A stretch of 9,081 nt of DNA from Clostridia bacterium (GTDB taxonomy: Bacteria > Bacillota > Peptococcia > DRI-13 > DTU073): the NCBI GenBank assembly GCA_028709105.1, contig JAQVYD010000050.1, positions 1 through 9,081 on the forward strand, in the 5' to 3' direction. The notes beneath the pieces were generated by a model. That model did no database searches and had not been told where the DNA came from. It saw only the letters and a list, made by a program, of their open reading frames with translations. The position numbers and the translations under genes are program-made. Positions 4,853 to 9,081 of this stretch are shown piece by piece. Position 1 is the stretch's first letter. Each line of letters starts with the position of its first letter.

Positions 4853-4929
4853 TGGCGTGCCCGGCAGGATTCGAACCTGCGACCCTTTGATTCGTAGTCA
4901 AATACTCTATCCAGCTGAGCTACGGGCAC
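4853..4929 (-). tRNA. tRNA-Arg(ACG)
   Basis: Acceptor GTGCCCG/CGGGCAC, G discriminator, encoded CCA (4853-4855). Anticodon loop CTACGAA in stem TTTGA/TCAAA; T-arm GCAGG-TTCGAAT-CCTGC. A34 is the TadA substrate; tadA lies downstream on the same strand. Its 3' half is the integration core of the HicAB island; integration restored the full sequence. Confidence 0.96.
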
Positions 4930-4942
4930 AGCTAATTTTTGA

Positions 4943-5037
4943 TGGCGGAGAGAGAGGGATTCGAACCCTCGATACAGGTTTTAGCCCGTATAATCGCTTA
5001 GCAGGCGATCGCCTTCAACCTACTCGGCCATCTCTCC
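4943..5037 (-). tRNA. tRNA-Ser(GCU)
   Basis: Reads AGC/AGU. Acceptor GGAGAGA with its complement at 4947-4953, G discriminator, encoded CCA. Stem ATCGC/GCGAT holds loop CTGCTAA; long class II variable arm. It is 13 bp upstream of tRNA-Arg(ACG), so the two form one transcript. Confidence 0.95.
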
Positions 5038-5057
5038 CCACGAAGTTGACTCTTATT

Positions 5058-5087
5058 ATTATACACAATAAGGAGTCCCTAAGTCAA
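5058..5087 (-). promoter_or_regulatory. Promoter of the tRNA-Ser(GCU)/tRNA-Arg(ACG) unit
   Basis: Minus strand: TTGACT (5082-5087), 18-bp spacer, perfect TATAAT (5058-5063), about 20 bp before the mature 5' end of tRNA-Ser. Confidence 0.85.
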
Positions 5088-5206
5088 ACCCCGCTTTGCT
5101 TAAAAACTAAGTTGGCGGAACCAGCATTTAAGCAAATTTGCGAATGTTGGCAAGCATTAGTATAACAAGTTATTAGCAGATATGCAACTTTGTTTTGTTG
5201 ATAAAA

Positions 5207-5245
5207 ACAGGGGATATTATCCCCCTTAATTGTCCCTGTGTTTTT
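5207..5245. terminator. Probable bidirectional terminator after the fic pseudogene
   Basis: ACAGGG (5207-5212) and CCCTGT (5234-5239) form the outer stem, with a nested GGGGATA/TATCCCC alternative. T-runs follow on both strands (TTTTT at 5241-5245 on plus, TTTTT opposite 5203-5207 on minus). The remaining 5088-5206 holds no gene that I can support. Confidence 0.65.
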
Positions 5246-5270
5246 CTATTTCAGCTATACAGTGTTTACC

Positions 5271-6040
5271 TCAGATATTTTCGAACAAAGCGACATAATC
5301 GCTATAGATAAACACACGATTTCTTGCTGTTCCACTAATATTTTTCAATACTCCTGAACTACATAGCAAAAAAGTAATCAAAAGCCTACCCATTCTCCCA
5401 TTGCCATCTAAAAATGGGTGGATTGTTTCAAATTGTGCATGTGCCAATCCAACTTTAATCAGCAATGGAAGTTTTACATTTCCATTATGTAAAAAAATTT
5501 CTAAATCTCCCATGGCATTATTCATTTCAAAGACCGGTGGTAGAACAAATGTAGCCTCATTTAAAGTACAACCTAATGGACCTATCCAGTTTTGTGTAGA
5601 CCTAAATTCACCAGGATTTTTTTCACTCCCCGAGTACCCGAAAGTAATATTTGATGTATCTCTTTAATAAGACGCAATGATAATGGTAAAATATCTAGCC
5701 TTTTCAAGCCATAGTTTATTGCCTTAATATAGCTTACAACTTCTTTAATATCTTTTGTTTCTTGTGTTCCTTTGCTTTCAAATTCCAGAACATCCACCAG
5801 AGATGCCTGAGTTCCTTCAATTTGGCTAGAAAGAACTGCCTCTTGTTTGATATACATTGATACGAATAAATCCGGGTTGGGTAGAATTTCTGTAATTCCA
5901 TCAAGTCTACCAAGTGCTCTATCTGCTTTTGAAAGCAATTCCTGTATTCCCCAATCAATAATTAAAGGCTCCGGTGGTAATGGCTTGGGAATAAAGGGCA
6001 GACATCCCTGTATTTGTTTTACACACGCTCCTGATCTCAT
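5271..6040 (-). pseudogene. Fic-domain AMPylase-type protein, frameshifted and internally deleted
   Basis: The N-terminal Fic_N part reads from ATG 6040: FIPKPLPPEP, then SSQIEGT, which contains the (S/T)xxxE(G/N) inhibitory helix motif of Fic proteins that carry it N-terminally (class II). Translation leaves frame after LLSGTRG: at a four-C run (5628-5631; GGGG on the coding strand) one base is missing, and the next frame continues GSEKNPGEFRSTQNWIG as expected. The catalytic HPFLDGNGRMGR follows intact. After LLCSSGVLK the sequence jumps to ISGTARNRVFIYSDYVALF, the end-region motif of this family, so roughly 70-90 residues between are deleted; the C-terminus is also short. Family members transfer AMP from ATP to protein hydroxyls. 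With at least two lesions I call it dead. Confidence 0.88.
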
Positions 6041-6056
6041 AAGTAACTTACCTCGG

Positions 6057-6156
6057 TATTTGCATTTGAGTGATTATAGCTAAAGCATAACCTTTTTATT
6101 TGCAAAAACAAAGCAAAATGCAAATATAAATTTTTATTATAGCATCTGTGCAAATA
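6057..6156. repeat. Four copies of TGCAAATA upstream of fic
   Basis: Plus-strand copies at 6119-6126 and 6149-6156 (both inside a longer TGCAAATATAAATTTT repeat) and inverted copies TATTTGCA at 6057-6064 and 6097-6104. They surround two TATAAT-like hexamers on the minus strand. They could be binding sites for a regulator of the fic locus; no regulator is visible. Confidence 0.45.
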
Positions 6157-6162
6157 TAAATT

Positions 6163-6196
6163 TTAAAAAATACGAGAAGATGCAGGCATATTCTCG
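6163..6196 (-). terminator. Minus-strand terminator between tRNA-Ser(UGA) relic and fic
   Basis: Stem CGAGAA/TTCTCG with inner ATGC/GCAT and one mismatch (6173-6196), followed on the minus strand by TATTTTTT. It may be the original terminator of tRNA-Ser(UGA), now displaced by the inserted DNA. Confidence 0.65.
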
Positions 6197-6276
6197 CTAA
6201 AAACTCTAAAATAAGTTTTTGTTCGTTGATATTGTCGCTTTTTATATGTTTTGTCTCTTCAGTGAAAGCCTCGTAA

Positions 6277-6298
6277 ATGGCGGAGGGGGTGGGATTCG
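6277..6298 (-). repeat. Orphan copy of the tRNA-Ser(UGA) 3' end (att-like)
   Basis: 22 bp identical to 6437-6458: CCA, discriminator, acceptor 3' strand and the first part of the T-arm. The duplication suggests an earlier integration into tRNA-Ser(UGA), of which about 140 bp remain. The flank 6197-6276 shows no gene. Confidence 0.65.
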
Positions 6299-6381
6299 CG
6301 CCGGAAGCTTTCGCTTCCTTTCACGCCGGGGCGGGAAAATGTTTCTAAGGTCACATTTTCTTTTTCCGCCCGTTCGAATCC
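6292..6381. repeat. Nested foldback between the two tRNA-Ser(UGA) 3' ends
   Basis: Outer arms GGATTCG (6292-6298) and CGAATCC (6375-6381) enclose two inner arms: GGAAGC-TTTC-GCTTCC, and a longer stem pairing GGGCGG and GAAAATGT with ACATTTTC and CCGCCC. It could fold as a three-way junction. No coding potential. Confidence 0.5.
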
Positions 6382-6404
6382 TTTATTTTTCATCTGCTTG
6401 TATA

Positions 6405-6430
6405 AAATAATTACCCAAGGGTAATTATTT
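6405..6430 (-). terminator. Terminator of tRNA-Ser(UGA)
   Basis: Perfect arms AAATAATTACCC and GGGTAATTATTT (6405-6416 and 6419-6430). It is 7 bp beyond the tRNA CCA, and the minus-strand exit is T-rich (TATTTTATAC). Confidence 0.65.
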
Positions 6431-6437
6431 CTCATCA

Positions 6438-6527
6438 TGGCGGAGGGGGTGGGATTCGAACCCACGGAACCCGCAAAGATTCAACGGTTTTCAAGACCGC
6501 CTCCTTCAACCGCTCGGACACCCCTCC
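6438..6527 (-). tRNA. tRNA-Ser(UGA)
   Basis: Acceptor GGAGGGG (6521-6527) pairs with 6442-6448; G discriminator, encoded CCA. Anticodon loop CTTGAAA in a CGGT/ACCG-type stem; long class II variable arm; T-arm GTGGG-TTCGAAT-CCCAC. Reads UCA and probably other UCN codons. Confidence 0.95.
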
Positions 6528-6550
6528 TTAAAACTAAAACAGCAAAATAT

Positions 6551-6579
6551 AATATAGCACGTTGCCCCGCGAAAGTCAA
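6551..6579 (-). promoter_or_regulatory. Promoter of tRNA-Ser(UGA)
   Basis: Minus strand: TTGACT (6574-6579), 17-bp spacer, TATATT (6551-6556), about 24 bp from the mature tRNA 5' end. Confidence 0.8.
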
Positions 6580-6614
6580 TCATCATAGGTCGCGATATCT
6601 CCCCAGCGGCTTAC

Positions 6615-6992
6615 CTAAACTCTTTCAATACCGTGTAAATCAAAATAAACATTTCGGGCCCTAAAGGGACCGGGATTTGTATATTGCAATTTTAATTTAT
6701 CAAAATCACTTATTCTTCTGCCATGATAATAAGGAGTCTTAAAAGCTAGCTTCTCATTTCTCAACCAATGGGGAACTTCCAGATTGTGAATCTGTAAATA
6801 ATAATCTATGAGAGCTGATACTATCGTTAAATATTTTATTTTTTGGTCATCACATGCCTCTAAATCTACCGGTTCAAACAAACTATCGATGAATTCCCTA
6901 TCCTTTGTTTTTAATAATTCCAGGAGTTGATTTAAGCCTGTATCCTTATCCGGATAATTAAATAAAGCTTGCAAATACTTATTCCCAATCAT
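6615..6992 (-). CDS. Conserved protein of unknown function, 125 aa
   Basis: I do not recognise a named family with confidence. The ATG has GGAAAGGA about 9 nt upstream, and the product is a soluble, mainly helical protein with no signal or membrane segment. The C-terminal half has a striking pattern, IHNLEVPHWLRNEKL, then a patch with PYYHGRR, then PGPFRARNVYFDLHGIERV. A similar layout (small residue, P, W, then SPxPFRxRNVF near the end) occurs in small proteins found beside nucleotidyltransferase-like or antitoxin genes; that link is from memory and weak. No partner gene is adjacent: tRNA-Ser(UGA) is downstream and the ABC operon upstream. An extended -10 (7079-7087) suggests separate transcription. 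Confidence 0.7.
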   Translation of the reverse strand: MIGNKYLQALFNYPDKDTGLNQLLELLKTKDREFIDSLFEPVDLEACDDQKIKYLTIVSALIDYYLQIHNLEVPHWLRNEKLAFKTPYYHGRRISDFDKLKLQYTNPGPFRARNVYFDLHGIERV

Positions 6993-7078
6993 AGCCTAAA
7001 TCCTTTCCTAAATATTTAATGAAATTCATCTGCCTCTCTCCCAAACGCCCCAAAATTACAGAATCCATTTCTATCTTA

Positions 7079-7087
7079 ATTATACCA
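7079..7087 (-). promoter_or_regulatory. Extended -10 promoter element for the 125-aa gene
   Basis: TGG-TATAAT on the minus strand (TGn extended -10). No good -35 hexamer. About 87 bp precede the ATG at 6992. I see no clear terminator for the ABC operon in 7085-7126. Confidence 0.5.
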
Positions 7088-7126
7088 CAGTCCGCACAAG
7101 TCTAGAACGAATGAGCTACGTAAATC

Positions 7127-7789
7127 TTAGAACTCCCGAGCCTGATAAAACTTAACCGAAAGCAAATAGGACATCAACAGCATCAAGAAGGGCACGATAA
7201 TTAGGCCGCCAATTAACCAAGCAGGATGATTGTCTAAAAAAAAGATAGTCTGCCGGAACCATTCCTTTGTACTATTTTCCTGATAATAATTCATCACATA
7301 AGCAGGAACAAAGAAAAAGAGCAAAAACATAAAGGCATTAAAGAGGCGCGCCTGAATATAACCAAACTTAAAATAGAACGGTAGATAAAGAGAGGTCAAG
7401 AGAAGGGAACTAACCGCAACTCCCACCACATCAACCCAATTAAGATACCGCAGGGGGAATGGCAGACCTAGCCCTTTCATAATTGCTCCCCCCAAGCCAA
7501 AAATCACCAAAGATAAAAACATAAATACCCAAACAGAAAAATACCGGGCCCTAACGACATCTTTCCGGCGCAAAGGGAAGCTGTTCAAAACGATCTCACT
7601 GCCTCCTTTACCTTCGTACGCACAAGCACCTAAAATCAAAATGTAAGAACTCACCATTGCCCCCATAACATAAACCATCTCTGCCAGATCAGGGCTATTA
7701 AAAACAAACAAAAGGAGAATACTATACCCTAAAATAAACCCCAACGTCTTTTTTTGAATCAACAGATCTTTCAAAATCAGGCTATACAT
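7127..7789 (-). CDS. ABC-2 type transporter permease
   Basis: 220 aa with about six hydrophobic spans (roughly 15-31, 38-58, 82-104, 119-140, 150-168 and 190-213). The cytoplasmic loop GGSEIVLNSFPLRRKDVVRARY after the second span is characteristic of the ABC2_membrane_5-type permeases paired with YtrB/BcrA-like ATPases. Its ATG overlaps the end of the ATPase gene by 8 bp and has only a weak ribosome site, so translational coupling is expected. It should form the membrane half of a small exporter or envelope-stress transporter controlled by the GntR gene. Substrate unknown; antibiotic or lipid-II-related peptides are a family-based guess. Confidence 0.88.
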   Translation of the reverse strand: MYSLILKDLLIQKKTLGFILGYSILLLFVFNSPDLAEMVYVMGAMVSSYILILGACAYEGKGGSEIVLNSFPLRRKDVVRARYFSVWVFMFLSLVIFGLGGAIMKGLGLPFPLRYLNWVDVVGVAVSSLLLTSLYLPFYFKFGYIQARLFNAFMFLLFFFVPAYVMNYYQENSTKEWFRQTIFFLDNHPAWLIGGLIIVPFLMLLMSYLLSVKFYQAREF

Positions 7790-8657
7790 CTTTTTTCGCC
7801 CCCCTTACCAGATATAACATAATCTCCTCCAAAGTCGGCCGCTCCACGATAATTCCCTTATAGTTACAACGCAGACGATCAGCCTCGGCAGTTAAGGCTT
7901 CAAAACCGAAATTGCCCTCCCGCAGTCCAATCAAATACGGTGACAACTCCTGCTGCAAATGCTTTTTTTCACCTTTAACTAAACCGTAATTCTCCAATAT
8001 TTTCTCCCTTGAAGAACTCAGAATAATGCGCCCTTGATTTATAAACGTAACGTAATCAGCAATTTTATCTAAGTCCGAGGTAATATGGGTGGAAAACAAT
8101 ACACCTTTCTGCTCATCCATAAAATCACGAAGAAGATCCAAAAATTCCTGCCTGAAGACCGGATCTAATCCCGAAGTCGGTTCATCCATAATTAATAACT
8201 CTGCTTGATGAGATAAAGCTACCGCCAAGGAGAATTTCATCTTCATCCCTTTGGAAAAATCTTTAACCTTTTTTGACTGAGGTAATTCAAAATCTTTTAG
8301 ATGCCGAGTATAGACCTTGCTATCCCAGCTTCGATAAAACGGAGCGACAATCTTTTCTACCTCGCCCACTTTTAATTCATCATAGAATTCTTGATTATCA
8401 TAGACAAACCCAATCCGCTCTTTAATGCTTCTTTCATGCCGCCGATGATCCTGATTAAAAATCCTGATTTCTCCTTCATCCTTTTGCAATAAATTCATCA
8501 TTAATTTAATCGTGGTCGTTTTCCCTGCTCCATTAGGGCCAATAAAACCCATAATATCGCCTTTTTTTAAGTTAAAGCTAATCTCCTGCAAAGCAAATCC
8601 GGTAAATTTTTTACTTAATTTTTTTACCGCAATCAGGTTATCCCCTTGTTCTTCCAT
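7782..8657 (-). CDS. ABC transporter ATP-binding protein (YtrB/BcrA-like)
   Basis: 291 aa from ATG 8657, preferred because AGGAGG lies 7 nt upstream; a GTG two codons earlier (8663) is only 1 nt from that site. Walker A GPNGAGKTT (40-48), Q-loop region YDNQEFYDEL (86-95), ABC signature FSKGMKMKF (134-142; SKGM in place of SGGQ, common in this subgroup), Walker B LLIMDEP (154-160), D-loop SGLDP and H-loop His191. The extra C-terminal 80 residues are typical of drug- or lantibiotic-type ABC-2 ATPases. It drives the permease encoded next; the upstream GntR stop codon overlaps the start region. Confidence 0.94.
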   Translation of the reverse strand: MEEQGDNLIAVKKLSKKFTGFALQEISFNLKKGDIMGFIGPNGAGKTTTIKLMMNLLQKDEGEIRIFNQDHRRHERSIKERIGFVYDNQEFYDELKVGEVEKIVAPFYRSWDSKVYTRHLKDFELPQSKKVKDFSKGMKMKFSLAVALSHQAELLIMDEPTSGLDPVFRQEFLDLLRDFMDEQKGVLFSTHITSDLDKIADYVTFINQGRIILSSSREKILENYGLVKGEKKHLQQELSPYLIGLREGNFGFEALTAEADRLRCNYKGIIVERPTLEEIMLYLVRGAKKDV

Positions 8658-8659
8658 CT

Positions 8660-9034
8660 TCACTCCTCCTCACATAAAACTTCCAACATCTCGGTAAGCT
8701 CTTGGCGGCTGATTTGCAAAAGCTTAGCCTCTTTAATCACTTCCGTCAGTTTTTCTTCTAAAATACTAAGACGCTTCTCCCGTAAAAGCTCTTTGTTTTG
8801 TCCGGCGACAAAAGAACCTTTCCCTCCTACTGTTTCAAGCAAGCCCTCCCTTTCTAATTCCGCATAAGCCCGTTTCGTAGTAATCACGCTAATCTGCAGT
8901 TCCTTAGCTAAACTCCGGATGGAGGGCAAGGCTTCTCCCTCTTGCAGTTCCCCCGTCAGTATTTCTTTCTTAATCTGTTGCACAATCTGCTCATAAATAG
9001 GGTCTGCTGATGAATTGCTAATAATTATATCCAT
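8660..9034 (-). CDS. GntR-family transcriptional regulator, YtrA subfamily
   Basis: 124 aa. The winged helix (about 10-78) reads DPIYEQIVQQIKKEILTGEL, then LPSIRSLAKELQISVITTKRAYAELEREGLLETVGGKGSFVA, a textbook GntR domain. The tail is a short two-helix dimerisation region, about 45 residues, as in YtrA, rather than a large effector domain. AAGGAGG (9041-9047) precedes the ATG by 6 nt. It is the first gene of a GntR-ATPase-permease operon; YtrA proteins repress such operons and are relieved by cell-wall antibiotics in Bacillus. The inducer here is unknown. Confidence 0.94.
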   Translation of the reverse strand: MDIIISNSSADPIYEQIVQQIKKEILTGELQEGEALPSIRSLAKELQISVITTKRAYAELEREGLLETVGGKGSFVAGQNKELLREKRLSILEEKLTEVIKEAKLLQISRQELTEMLEVLCEEE

Positions 9035-9062
9035 GAAGTCCCTCCTTCTGCCAACACCTTAA

Positions 9063-9075
9063 CCGTACGTACCGT
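9063..9075. promoter_or_regulatory. Possible operator upstream of the GntR gene
   Basis: CCGTACGTACCGT contains the 8-bp palindrome GTACGTAC (9065-9072) and a direct repeat ACCGT/CCGT. It is 29 bp before the start codon, a plausible autoregulatory site for the YtrA-like protein. The window ends before the promoter can be seen. Confidence 0.35.
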
Positions 9076-9081
9076 TCGCCC

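Noticed and set aside
4857..5165. Plus-strand frame with GRIRTCDPLIRSQ-type text, and a similar one at 6437-6664
   Set aside because: These are the well-known false proteins produced by translating the antisense strand of tRNA genes.
7127..9034. Bacitracin-resistance operon (bcrAB)
   Set aside because: The ATPase/permease pair resembles that group, but substrate cannot be told from sequence, and the GntR regulator fits the YtrA-type layout better.

Overview
The window comes from a Gram-positive, Clostridia-like (Firmicutes) chromosome. The evidence is strong AGGAGG ribosome sites, moderate AT content, short U-tailed terminators, a YtrA/YtrB-type GntR-ABC operon, a BlaI/BlaR1-type pair and a sigma/Xis/Int module typical of clostridial conjugative elements. 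A Peptococcaceae-like host is only a guess. Almost everything native lies on the minus strand. Plus-strand genes are mainly mobile-element material.

Right to left along the minus strand, 6.6-9.08 kb holds a compact operon of a YtrA-like GntR repressor, an ABC ATPase and an ABC-2 type permease, joined by short overlaps. A small protein of unknown function follows. Next comes a tRNA neighbourhood: tRNA-Ser(UGA), a broken Fic gene, tRNA-Ser(GCU), tRNA-Arg(ACG), tRNA-Arg(CCU), tadA and tRNA-Ser(CGA). TadA converts A34 of tRNA-Arg(ACG) to inosine, so the enzyme lies in the same cluster as its substrate.

The tRNA neighbourhood has been entered repeatedly by mobile DNA. (i) The 3' half of tRNA-Arg(ACG) is duplicated as an exact 38-bp direct repeat (3631-3668 and 4853-4890). 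The repeats bracket a miniature island holding only a HicA/HicB toxin-antitoxin pair, terminators and a set of 11-bp-period repeats just inside each end that look like integrase arm sites; it has no integrase. (ii) The 3' end of tRNA-Ser(UGA) is duplicated at 6277-6298, with about 140 bp of foldback DNA between the copies. (iii) Immediately beside tRNA-Ser(CGA) is the decayed integrase end of a clostridial conjugative element: a sigma-factor fragment, about 530 bp of probably structured non-coding sequence, an Xis-like gene, and a tyrosine integrase that lacks its N-terminal domains and carries a stop codon made by expansion of an 8-bp tandem repeat.

The far left carries a BlaI-like repressor and the start of a BlaR1-like M56 sensor protease, transcribed leftward from a sigma-A-type promoter overlapped by two palindromic operators. 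They are probably cargo of, or were joined to, the conjugative element. The best candidate for something undescribed is the integrase-less HicAB mini-island with preserved arm-type sites, followed by the structured block at 1236-1760.
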